Source of the DNA: Pseudomonadota bacterium
Lineage (GTDB): Bacteria; Pseudomonadota; Gammaproteobacteria; Pseudomonadales; Pseudohongiellaceae
NCBI GenBank assembly: GCA_027621405.1
Contig: JAQCBT010000001.1
Span: 1 to 64,000 of the forward strand
Direction of reading: 5' to 3'
DNA length: 64,000 nt
The position numbers and the translations under genes were made by a program. Under the pieces are notes generated by a model that did not search any database, was not told the origin of the DNA, and saw only the letters and a list, made by a program, of their open reading frames with translations. Positions 20,555 to 28,589 of the stretch are shown piece after piece. Positions within the stretch are counted from its first letter, which is position 1; each line of letters begins with the position of its first letter.

Positions 20555-21607
20555 CTACTGCACTGCCTGCTCGAGCAAGGTCAAGGTGCCGGCATCCACG
20601 TCGAGTCGCGCACGAGCGCCGATGGGCACCACCGTCTTGTCATCGATGTGGCCGATCATGACACCGCGCAGGGTTGGAATGCCCAGAGGTTCGCAACGCT
20701 CACGCAGAACCTGTTCCATGCTCAGGGTGTTGCCGTCGTAGTCATCATCGGTAAATTTACCGAACACGATGCCAGCTACCCGTTCCAGCTTACCGGTTAG
20801 CCACAGGTGAGTCAGCATGCGATCGACACTGTATGGAGGTTCGGAGACATCTTCCATGAACAGGATGGCGCCTTCAAAGTTCGGTTCAAAAGGCGTGCCC
20901 ATCAATGTTACAAGTAGAGAGAGATTGCCCCCGATTAAATGTCCTTCTGCTGAACCGGAAACGATCGGGGTCAGACGATTTTTGCGTTCGACGACGCCGG
21001 GTCTGGTGTCGAATACGGGTGGCTCACCAATCAAGGTGGTTGGAGTGGGATCTACCAGCACACGCCGATACTGCTCGAAAGTATAGTCCGAGAAATTATC
21101 ACCCGCGATAGGTCCATGAAAGGTGAGTAATCCGGTGCGAAGATGAATGGCGTTAAGGATTGCGGTGATGTCGCTATAGCCCATGATGATCTTTGGATTG
21201 CTGCCAATCATGTCGTAATCAAGATCACGCAATAATCTACCAGAGCCGTAGCCGCCCCGTACGCAGAAGATTGCATCCACATCGGGATCGGCAAACAGTG
21301 AATTCAGGTCATCCGCCCGTTGTTGGTCGGTGCCAGCCAGATACGCTTTGCGACTGCGCAGGTTCGGCGCCGCTTTGGCTTTGAAACCAAGCGAGCGCAC
21401 GAAGTCCATGGCGGCCAGCAGATCCTCGTCTTCTGGTACATTACTCGCCGGGGTTACCAGCCCAACAGTCAAACCAGGGCTCAGGCGCCCTGGTTTGATT
21501 GTGGTGTTGATAGAGGCTGCCAAAGAGCTAGCCGGGCAGCCAAGACCCATGGCCGCGAAGCCAAGGCTGCCACTTGTCCTTAGTAGTTCTCGTCTTGAGA
21601 TAGGCAT
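20555..21607 (-). CDS. LD-carboxypeptidase (S66 family), Tat-exported
   Basis: About 350 residues from the ATG at 21607, beginning MPISRRELLRTSG, a twin-arginine-like signal. The S66 fold is shown by GLVTPASNV, FCVRGGYGSGRLL, MGYSDITAILNAI (nucleophile Ser), LTFHGPIAGDN, FMEDVSEPPYSVDRML (Glu region) and the C-terminal GHIDDKTVVPIG containing the triad His. These enzymes cleave L,D-peptide bonds in murein tetrapeptides during recycling, usually in the cytoplasm; here the signal points to the periplasm. An upstream start at 21640 would put extra residues before the Tat motif. Confidence 0.88.
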   Translation of the reverse strand: MPISRRELLRTSGSLGFAAMGLGCPASSLAASINTTIKPGRLSPGLTVGLVTPASNVPEDEDLLAAMDFVRSLGFKAKAAPNLRSRKAYLAGTDQQRADDLNSLFADPDVDAIFCVRGGYGSGRLLRDLDYDMIGSNPKIIMGYSDITAILNAIHLRTGLLTFHGPIAGDNFSDYTFEQYRRVLVDPTPTTLIGEPPVFDTRPGVVERKNRLTPIVSGSAEGHLIGGNLSLLVTLMGTPFEPNFEGAILFMEDVSEPPYSVDRMLTHLWLTGKLERVAGIVFGKFTDDDYDGNTLSMEQVLRERCEPLGIPTLRGVMIGHIDDKTVVPIGARARLDVDAGTLTLLEQAVQ

Positions 21608-21888
21608 CGACTTAATTCCGTTCTTTACGATTAACGCCACTAATTCTGGCGGTAATCTGTAAGGAATAAAAGGGGGAAAAGATGCAAATCCTGGTTGAGT
21701 TCCCTAGAATTGAATCAAACAACCGAATTGCGGCGATCCGACCTGATTAGCACTCATCACATTACAAGATTAAACGCGATGCTAATTCGTTGACCATCCA
21801 TATGATTGGAAGGCGCGCGATGCCGTAGATAGCTGGGGGAAGAGGATCATCTGACCCACGACAATGTTCTGTGTCATGGTCAGGCAAT

Positions 21889-22225
21889 TCAGGTCACTGG
21901 CTTCCCGCTTAGTAGCTTTAGCAGCAAATCTGCCATGAGCGAATGTAAGATGATGCCGTGAGAGCCGGGTGGGACCTGCACATAATATACGCCACTTAAG
22001 ATAGAGTTTGAATGATTGTGCACTGCCCTGAAATGTGCGCGTCCGTAGACTTTAAGCCAACAAGACGGGATATTTAGCGGCGCTGCGAGCTTTATGGCGT
22101 CGGCAAGCTCGGCTGGTGGAATTGAAATCGCTACACCATGTGCTTGATGCCTTGCTGGGCGTCGAGAGCATGATGTCCTCAATGGACTTGATCAATCGCT
22201 GATTCAGGGCTTCCAATTCCCCATC
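21889..22225 (-). pseudogene. Remnant of a 2OG-Fe(II) oxygenase family gene
   Basis: The minus-strand frame contains WLKVYGRAHFRAVHNH followed by LSGVYYVQVPPGS. This closely fits the core of the putative 2OG-Fe(II) oxygenase family, in which H.H is a metal pair and SGVYYVQVP follows it. The frame ends soon after, without the expected downstream Arg and second His. Upstream a related-looking helix (ELEALNQRLIKSIEDI) is in a different frame, which suggests at least one frameshift. It is a decayed gene, not a functional enzyme. Confidence 0.5.
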
Positions 22226-22456
22226 TCGCTCAACTGGATGGAAACCAGGATAAACGGTCGAGCAGGTGCTTGTTCTTTGAACCCATCTATAATTCTGCGT
22301 TCATAGAGAAGAATTGTCAGTCTACTATTGTGGGCTCGTGAATCAATTAATTGGTATCCCATTCGGAAGTCGAGAAGTGGTAACCTCTGGTATCTGTAAG
22401 TAAGCAGATTTATCCTTAAACAGTTCATCGCTAATTCTTAACTGGAAAAAGTTGCT

Positions 22457-22810
22457 ATGCCGAACACCAATGTCGAACTTTTGAGACGGCAGCTGGCAGA
22501 CTTTGTGCGGGAGCGGGACTGGAGTCAGTTTCATTCGCCGAAGAATCTGTCTATGGCACTGTCGGTTGAAGCCGCAGAGTTACTGGAGATTTTCCAATGG
22601 CAGACCGAGCAGCAGTCGAGTGATCTGGATGAGGAGACCCAGTCCAGGGTGGCAGAAGAACTGGCAGACATTCTGCTTTACACCCTGTTGTTGAGCGACC
22701 GGCTGGGTATTGACCTTGTTTCCGCTGCCCAAGCAAAGCTGCAAAGCAATGCCCGCAAATACCCTGCCGAAAAGGTGCGGGGCAGCTCCCGCAAATACAC
22801 CGACTACTAA
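22457..22810 (+). CDS. MazG-like nucleotide pyrophosphohydrolase
   Basis: A 117-residue all-helical protein. The MazG/dCTPase signature is present: SVEAAELLEIFQW (Glu cluster) and EELADILLYTLLL (Glu/Asp cluster) for Mg binding. The N-terminal FVRERDWSQFHSPKNLSMAL matches the DCTPP1/RS21-C6-like group that hydrolyses dCTP or modified nucleoside triphosphates to monophosphates. It is 2 bp upstream of rlmJ, so the two are almost certainly cotranscribed. Substrate specificity cannot be read from the sequence. Confidence 0.88.
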   Translation: MPNTNVELLRRQLADFVRERDWSQFHSPKNLSMALSVEAAELLEIFQWQTEQQSSDLDEETQSRVAEELADILLYTLLLSDRLGIDLVSAAQAKLQSNARKYPAEKVRGSSRKYTDY

Positions 22811-22812
22811 GC

Positions 22813-23622
22813 ATGCTCAGCTATCGTCACGGATTCCACGCCGGAAACTTTGCCGACGTACTTAAGCACCTCTTGCTGGTACAGGTTATCGATTATCTCA
22901 AGACCAAGCCGGCACCGATCCGCTACATCGATACTCACTCCGGCGCCGGCTTGTATGAGCTACGCAACAGGATGAGTCAACAGACTGAGGAATACAGGCT
23001 CGGTGTCGGAGCCATTGAGTTGTCGGCACTGCCGCAGAGTGCGCGTGCCTGGGGTGCTCTCATTGGCAGTTATCTCGCTGAGAATCGTTATCCCGGCTCG
23101 CCCTTGATAGCGGCCGACCTGCTGCGGCCACAGGACGAACTGCGGCTCTTTGAGATGCATCCTGCCGAATATGAACAGCTGGCGACTTTGTTCAAAAGAG
23201 ATCGCAGGGTTCGCGTATTCCATTCCGATGGCTATGCAGCCGTAAAATCCCAACTGCCGGTGCAGAATGCCAGGGCGCTGGTCTTGATAGATCCGTCCTA
23301 TGAACTGGACGCAGACTACTACAGGGTAGCTGAAGCCGTGAAGGAAGGGTTGCGGCGAATGCCGAATGCCGTATTTGCTGTCTGGTATCCAGTGGTAGCA
23401 CCGAAACTCTTGCAACCGATGCTCAGGAAGCTTGAGAAGCTGGGAGGAAAACGTGGATTGAAGATCGAACTGCATCTGGAGAACGAAGAGGTGTTGAAGG
23501 GGATGCGGGCAACCGGAATGTTAGTGATCAACGGGCCGTGGACGCTGGCAGACACGATGAGCGATTCACTGCGAGTAATCGCGGAACAAATGAGTGGAAA
23601 ATTTACTGTTGCCAGTGCATAA
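22813..23622 (+). CDS. rlmJ: 23S rRNA (adenine-2030-N6)-methyltransferase RlmJ
   Basis: A 269-residue enzyme beginning MLSYRHGFHAGNFADVLKH, the RlmJ N-terminal signature. The SAM-binding segment is YIDTHSGAGLYEL, and the catalytic motif IDPSYEL corresponds to the D-P-x-Y motif of N6-adenine methyltransferases. The C-terminal MLVINGPWTLAD is conserved. It methylates A2030 of 23S rRNA. The start lies 2 bp after the MazG-like stop. Confidence 0.95.
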   Translation: MLSYRHGFHAGNFADVLKHLLLVQVIDYLKTKPAPIRYIDTHSGAGLYELRNRMSQQTEEYRLGVGAIELSALPQSARAWGALIGSYLAENRYPGSPLIAADLLRPQDELRLFEMHPAEYEQLATLFKRDRRVRVFHSDGYAAVKSQLPVQNARALVLIDPSYELDADYYRVAEAVKEGLRRMPNAVFAVWYPVVAPKLLQPMLRKLEKLGGKRGLKIELHLENEEVLKGMRATGMLVINGPWTLADTMSDSLRVIAEQMSGKFTVASA

Positions 23623-23639
23623 CATCAAAATTCCGGTGG

Positions 23640-23692
23640 CGAAAATAGGGACGGATTTATTTTGAAAAAAAATAAATCCGTCCCTATTTTCG
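23640..23692. repeat. REP-like palindrome, family A copy 3
   Basis: Perfect 24-bp arms (23640-23663 and 23669-23692) around a 5-bp loop. Both arms carry G in place of A in the core (GGGACGGATTTATTT), so the two arms changed together. The TTG start of the following gene lies in this repeat. Confidence 0.85.
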
Positions 23693-24087
23693 TGCTGCTG
23701 GTGGCCGGATTGATGACCCTTTACCCCATGGTCGTACAGGGCAAGGATTCCGCAATCACCCAGGCCACCGCCTACGTGATAAGAGGGGAGCCGATAAATG
23801 TTGAAGCAGTTGCTATCAACCTTGATCTGGATCCGCAGAGGCCTCTGACTCTGCTGATCTGGCAGTCGGCGAGACGACGCTGGATTTCTGTTGGTTCAAG
23901 TCATGCAAGCACTGATACGGGCTTCGCCAAAGTCACGGGTAACCGGGTTTTGTTTACTTACTCGGATACTGATTCCCTGGAGCCTGGTAACAACTACTTC
24001 GGTACTACCCGAAGTTGCACAGCAAATGGAATTTGCCCTCTGGACGTAGAGCCTGATGCGGCAGTGCGAGTAGTCATTGCCCGTTGA
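23662..24087 (+). CDS. Small secreted hypothetical protein with repeat-derived start
   Basis: A 141-residue frame. The TTG start and first nine codons (MKKNKSVPI) lie in palindrome copy 3 and supply the charged part of a signal peptide; the hydrophobic part (FVLLVAGLMTLYPMVV) follows. The mature part contains RGEPINVEAVAINLD, a two-Cys C-terminal segment (TTRSCTANGICPLDV), and no recognisable domain. A GTG at 23692 just after the repeat is an alternative start. The stop lies 8 bp before palindrome copy 4, so the gene fits exactly between two repeats. It may be the 3' part of a once longer gene. Function unknown. Confidence 0.55.
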   Translation: MKKNKSVPIFVLLVAGLMTLYPMVVQGKDSAITQATAYVIRGEPINVEAVAINLDLDPQRPLTLLIWQSARRRWISVGSSHASTDTGFAKVTGNRVLFTYSDTDSLEPGNNYFGTTRSCTANGICPLDVEPDAAVRVVIAR

Positions 24088-24094
24088 GCCAGAT

Positions 24095-24134
24095 AGGGAC
24101 AGATTTATTTTTTGTCAAAAATAAATCTGTCCCT
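24095..24134. repeat. REP-like palindrome, family A copy 4
   Basis: Perfect 18-bp arms (24095-24112 and 24117-24134) with a TGTC loop and the usual GGGACAGATTTATTT core. The outer ends are less symmetric than in copies 1-3. The element lies between the small secreted gene and the convergent NHL gene and could end transcription of either. Confidence 0.85.
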
Positions 24135-24162
24135 TTTTTACTATCTATCCCTATCTTTTTTG

Positions 24163-25233
24163 TCAGGGTCTGACTCGCACGTACTTCCTGAGTGTTCGAG
24201 CATTGACATGCGGGTTCGGGACCGGCTCTCCACCGTAGATATTACCTTCGTTATCGACTGTAACGAACTCAGCCCCATTTCCCGGCAGGATATTGGGATT
24301 CGCCCATGGGAAGCGAATGAATTCCTTTACCCACCCTGTTTCAAATTCTCCAATACGAATTCCCATTTCGTATCCAGGGTTCTGCACGTTGTCTGATTCG
24401 GAGTCCGCGACGTAAATTCGCCCCTCGTCGTCAAAGGCGATGCCGCTGGGGCGCCCGAACTGGGTCCAGGTGGCAGAGTGATTGCCTTCCTGGTCGAAGA
24501 TCTGAATCCGGCTATTGCTGCGATCTCCCACGAACACCCGGCCATCCGGACTTATGGCGATGGCATGCAGAGCGCGGAACTGTCCCGGTGCATAACCAGT
24601 CTCACCCCAGGACATGAGGAATTCGCCGCGGCTGTTGAATTTCACTACCCGGTTGTTGCCGTTCTCGTTATGGCCATCTGCAATAAACACGTCGCCGTTG
24701 GCCGCGATTGCCACATCACTGGGGGAGGTGAAGTGGTTGGGTCCTGCTCCCTGCTCGCCAGGTGTGCCGAGAGTCATGAGCACTTCACCAGTTGAACTGA
24801 ACTTGATGACATGATGACCACGACGGTCGCCAGCCGGAATAGCGTTATCGCTCACTGCGTCCGTTACCCAGACGTTGCCATCGGCGTCGACGTCGATGCC
24901 ATGGGGCCAGATGAACAAACCGCTGCCGAATGACTCCACCACATTGCCATCGGGATCAAACTTCAGGACCGGGTCCAGGTCTGAATCGAGGCATTCCAAA
25001 CCGAAACGGTCCGGCCCGGCATCGCAACGTACGATGGCCCAGATATGGCGCCCGTCCGGGTCGACTTTCGCCTTGCCGACAGCGCCCATCACTCTTCCGC
25101 CGGGGAGCTTCGCCCAGCCTTCGACGATTGCATAGGGGTTTGTGGAGTTTTGTGCAGCGGATTGCTGTGGTACCGCGAAAGAAGCGACAATAAGCAGAGC
25201 GGCTACGGATACGATTGGGTTGCGAAATGTCAT
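24163..25233 (-). CDS. Secreted NHL-repeat beta-propeller protein
   Basis: A 356-residue protein with a signal peptide ending near SAAQ. NHL-type blades recur as WPHGIDVDADGNVWVTDA, SPSDVAIAANGDVFIADGH, ALHAIAISPDGRVFVGDR and PSGIAFDDEGRIYVADSE, giving a six-bladed propeller. The arrangement resembles peptidyl-alpha-hydroxyglycine lyase-like proteins, but catalytic residues cannot be judged. It is a single gene, convergent with the small secreted gene across a palindrome. The role is unknown; ligand or glycan binding is common for such folds. Confidence 0.85.
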   Translation of the reverse strand: MTFRNPIVSVAALLIVASFAVPQQSAAQNSTNPYAIVEGWAKLPGGRVMGAVGKAKVDPDGRHIWAIVRCDAGPDRFGLECLDSDLDPVLKFDPDGNVVESFGSGLFIWPHGIDVDADGNVWVTDAVSDNAIPAGDRRGHHVIKFSSTGEVLMTLGTPGEQGAGPNHFTSPSDVAIAANGDVFIADGHNENGNNRVVKFNSRGEFLMSWGETGYAPGQFRALHAIAISPDGRVFVGDRSNSRIQIFDQEGNHSATWTQFGRPSGIAFDDEGRIYVADSESDNVQNPGYEMGIRIGEFETGWVKEFIRFPWANPNILPGNGAEFVTVDNEGNIYGGEPVPNPHVNARTLRKYVRVRP

Positions 25234-25434
25234 GAAGTGCCCCGGACGCGATTGAGTGAGCCCTGGAGTATAGCAAAGGTAGCATTTTGGGGCAGAGAGC
25301 TTTGTTTCACTACGGTTTTGTTACGATCGCGCGCGAGATGTTTTAAAGTTGAGCAGCTGGCTGTAGGTGGGTCGTGCCAGCAATAAAATCTTTTGCGGGC
25401 TCCTTGACCTTCTTGTCGAGGCAACACTGTCCGC

Positions 25435-26688
25435 CTAGCGGCGTACGATCCACGCGCCAGCGAATAATAAGAGTATCAACAGCGAGCCAGCAGCAGCGGG
25501 CCGTACCATGCTGGCAAGTACCGAATCGACATCCAGAAAATCCGGTGATCCTGTTTGCCACAGAACCCATTGGGAACCGATTGTGGTGGCCAATGAAGGG
25601 TGCCCGGTTTCCAGAATGATGAGAGCGTCTCCCGTGTCAGGATTTATCCGAGCTGTACTATTGATAGCGGGTTCGTTGCCACCGTCGTGCCCAAACACAG
25701 AGTCGCCCGCAGGGGTTGGTGCATAGAGCATGGTACCAAGCCCCCAGATATCAGCCCCGAAACTTCTGCCATGGGGCTCACGCATGATGGCTATCGTCTG
25801 CAGGGGTAGGACTCTGTTTGCACCGCTCTGGGGAATCTGTGCCAGCACAAATCGGCTCAAGTCTGCTGCCGATGTCGCCAAGGCTGTCGCCGCGCTTGAC
25901 GCATAGTGATATATGTCTGCAGGTTCCCCGCTGCGAGTTATCGAACCAGCATTGTTATCAATTGTACCCAGGCTGGCGTAAGTAGTACGTTGCATGTTCA
26001 GCGGATCGAAGAAGGTCTGCTGTATGTACTCTTCGAAACTGAGACCTGATACTTCCTCAATCACGAGTTCCAGCAGTAGGTAGCTTCCCCCGGAATAGCG
26101 CCAGTTGCTGCCAGGCGTCTCGCTCACCTGGATCTGAACAGGTTCACCCGATGAAGCGCGCGGATTGGCCAGCTCCTGTTCCAGTGTCGGCAGGGGTTCA
26201 TTCAGTCGGTAATCACCGAACCCGAGCCCATCAGTGAAACCCGCTGTATGGCTCAGCAGTCTGCGAATGGTTACCTCGGAAGCGTCAAATCCATTCGTTG
26301 GCAACTCCCACCGTGACAGGTAGTTTGCGACAGGCGCATCGAGATTCAGCTTTCCCTCCAGCGCGGCCTGCATGATACCGTTCGCCGCGATCCATTTGCT
26401 CATGGAGGCTGTGCTGAATACTGTGTCCGCATCTACTTGTGTAGTTGCTCCGCGGTAGAATTCACCAGCGATCTCTCCGTCTTCTATAAGCACCAAAGCC
26501 GAGTTGCCCGCTGCGTTCTCCAGTTCAAGCGTTGTGGTGGCTCACTCGAAAAACGCCGACGAATCATCAGGATTCACCATAGGAGACAGCCACCATCCGG
26601 AGAATGCTGTGAAGAAGACAAACACCGACCATGTTGCCAGGGCAGAGATCAGAAGCATGAGCCAGGATAGGGAAAATCGAATTTGCAT
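25435..26688 (-). pseudogene. Serine hydrolase (beta-lactamase family) with in-frame TGA
   Basis: One frame runs from the ATG at 26688 to 25435 but has a TGA at 26542-26544 (codon 49). Codons 1-48 encode a membrane anchor (FSLSWLMLLISALATW) ending NPDDSSAFFE. After the TGA the frame continues ATTTLELENAAGNSALVLIE and through a class C beta-lactamase-like domain: SMSK catalytic motif, WRYSGGSYLLLE in the Tyr-motif region, HDGGNEP in the KTG region, and a C-terminal membrane segment. The ATG is 20 bp after the DUF1772 stop, as expected for an operon. The simplest reading is a nonsense mutation; a sequencing error or recoding cannot be excluded. Confidence 0.75.
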
Positions 26689-26708
26689 TCTGGTTCTCTG
26701 TCCTTTAC

Positions 26709-27212
26709 CTAGACCAGTCCAGTGTTGATCAACGTGATGGCGGCGACCAGGTACAGGCCAGCTGTGAATATCGAGCCCAGGGTTCGGATATGGTTCAGCC
26801 GGGTCCACTGTTCGCCATAGGTCTTCCAATAGATCGCCGCTTCGTTTGATCTGTGGTCGAGTTTAGCCAGTCGATTATTCATCGGTACGTTGCCGAACAT
26901 CGTCATCAGAAATACGCTAGGCACATAGATGAAGGCGGCAATGAGGATAGCGACCTGGCCTGGCCCCTCGAATACAAACAACGCATAGAGAGCGAACAGC
27001 ACTGAAAATACGGCTATCGATATCAGGGCAGCTACGAATTCCGTGCGTAGCACGGTGCGGTTGATCCATTGCATCGATTCGATACCCGCGGCCGGCTCGG
27101 CACGAAGCAGTCCGGCCATAATGAATTCAGAAAAGGCTTTGAAAACGCCCCCTACCAAAGCACTCCATAGTGCAAGAAACAGACAGAAGTAAAGTGCCCA
27201 ATCAAAAGTCAT
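26709..27212 (-). CDS. DUF1772 family membrane protein
   Basis: About 167 residues from the ATG at 27212, where GGGAG lies 6 nt upstream. Four hydrophobic segments are evident. FEFIMAGLLRAEPAAGIESM-like wording (starting SEFIMAGLL) and QWINRTVLR match the DUF1772 pattern, in which an Asn follows a membrane helix. The family includes anthrone-oxygenase-like proteins but most members are uncharacterised. The start overlaps the end of the DUF4345 gene by 11 bp, so the two are coupled. Confidence 0.8.
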   Translation of the reverse strand: MTFDWALYFCLFLALWSALVGGVFKAFSEFIMAGLLRAEPAAGIESMQWINRTVLRTEFVAALISIAVFSVLFALYALFVFEGPGQVAILIAAFIYVPSVFLMTMFGNVPMNNRLAKLDHRSNEAAIYWKTYGEQWTRLNHIRTLGSIFTAGLYLVAAITLINTGLV

Positions 27213-27630
27213 GAGAATCTCCCTGGCCGTCCAGAGCGAGCTGGTTACGAACTTGAACGTTGTATAAAGAGGCTGCGGAAAGAGCACATAGACCCACTTC
27301 GACCGCTGCCGCCAGTTGAATCTCCACAGGAGGCAAGCCATCAATCAGCATAGCCAGTAGTCGCACGCTGCCATAAGCGCCATACACCATGATGGAAAGC
27401 AGAAGGCCGCTATGAACCATTGCCGGCCTTGATGAACAGAACACGATCGCAAGGCCACAGACGAGTAGCAGTCCCCCGGGGGCTCTCAGCTCGGACATCA
27501 ACCCCGCCGACAGCTCGCTTTGTAGGCCGTAGGAGGCGAGCATGCCCGCCGGGTCCAGGACTATAAAACTGCCTATTAGTACTGCAACCCACCCGTTCAG
27601 GTGCAGCTGAGCTCTGACAAGCTTGCTCAC
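27202..27630 (-). CDS. DUF4345 family membrane protein
   Basis: About 142 residues with four hydrophobic segments. LDPAGMLASYGL and the ELRAPGGLLLVCGLAI strand fit the DUF4345 family of small integral membrane proteins of unknown function. The GTG at 27630 is preferred as start: it overlaps the NmrA-like stop as GTGA and has GGAGG 8 nt upstream. An ATG at 27645 is the alternative. It is part of the NmrA-DUF4345-DUF1772-hydrolase unit. Confidence 0.8.
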   Translation of the reverse strand: MSKLVRAQLHLNGWVAVLIGSFIVLDPAGMLASYGLQSELSAGLMSELRAPGGLLLVCGLAIVFCSSRPAMVHSGLLLSIMVYGAYGSVRLLAMLIDGLPPVEIQLAAAVEVGLCALSAASLYNVQVRNQLALDGQGDSHDF

Positions 27631-28466
27631 GCGGCTGCCCTCCATTGGCCAGTCTTCGCAACCTTGCTTGCGTAGTCTCTGAAGTCCCTGGGCTCGCGAC
27701 CCAGTGCGCGCTGCACGCCATCGGTGAGAGATGAGTTGCGGCCGTCCAACACAGTGGCGAACAGATAATCCAACATCCAGATCACATCCTGTGGGGCGCC
27801 AGACGCTTTTACTTCATTAACGAAGGCGTCATGGGGTACATCGTGGTAGGCGATATTCCGACCAATAGCCGCCGAGAGGTCTGCGGCGATGTCGGCAAAG
27901 CTCATCAGGCGCGGACCCGTCACTTCGTAAATCTCACCATTGTGCCCATCCTGGGTGAGGGCAACGGTTGCCACATCAGAGATGTCATTCACATCCACAA
28001 AGGGTTCAAGCGTATCGCCTGCCGGAACGGTAATCTGTCCAGCAAGAACCATGTCGACGAATGCACCTTCTGAGAAGTTCTGGAAAAACCAGCTTGCACG
28101 AACCACGGTCCATTCCAGGCCGCTATTTATAACGATCTTTTCGCAGGCCTGGGCTTCTTCTTCGCCTCTGCCAGATAGCACAACCAGGCGCTTTACACCC
28201 TTGGCCACAGCAAGATCCACAAACGCCTGAATAGTGTCGGTAGCGCCTGGCATGGCAAGGTCGGGCGCGTAGCTTATGTACACCGCCTCCACGTTTTCCA
28301 GGCATGCGCCCCAGTTGGAATCGTTGTTCCAGTCGAAAGCGGGTGTGGATGAGCGCGATCCCACACGAGTGGCCTTACCGATCTTGTGCAGGTTCTCTAC
28401 GATGCGACGGCCAGTCTTGCCGGTGCCGCCAGTTACCAGAATGTATTTTTGCTCAGTGTTGTTCAT
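27627..28466 (-). CDS. NmrA-like NAD(P)-binding oxidoreductase
   Basis: A 279-residue Rossmann protein. The nucleotide-binding motif is LVTGGTGKTGRRIVENL near residue 10. Other landmarks are RLVVLSGRGEEEAQACEKI, the WTVVRASWFFQNFSEG substrate-side segment and FVDVNDISDVATVAL. These match the NmrA / atypical short-chain dehydrogenase group (SDR a5/a7 type), which includes NAD(P)H sensors and quinone oxidoreductases. It lies 123 bp downstream of an AraC regulator on the same strand and begins a run of coupled genes. Substrate unknown. Confidence 0.88.
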   Translation of the reverse strand: MNNTEQKYILVTGGTGKTGRRIVENLHKIGKATRVGSRSSTPAFDWNNDSNWGACLENVEAVYISYAPDLAMPGATDTIQAFVDLAVAKGVKRLVVLSGRGEEEAQACEKIVINSGLEWTVVRASWFFQNFSEGAFVDMVLAGQITVPAGDTLEPFVDVNDISDVATVALTQDGHNGEIYEVTGPRLMSFADIAADLSAAIGRNIAYHDVPHDAFVNEVKASGAPQDVIWMLDYLFATVLDGRNSSLTDGVQRALGREPRDFRDYASKVAKTGQWRAAA

Positions 28467-28589
28467 AGTGCTCTCCTGAATTGGTCTCGTTGATTAAAGA
28501 GGTCAGGAGAGATGGTAGGGAATCGGGACGCAAAGCTATTGGCAGCTCATGCCAGGTTTTTGGCCGATGCCGCCAATTTTTAGCATTGT

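Noticed and set aside
22204-22428. A 74-codon minus frame near the MazG-like gene
   Set aside because: No recognisable sequence; it probably reflects chance next to the decayed oxygenase.
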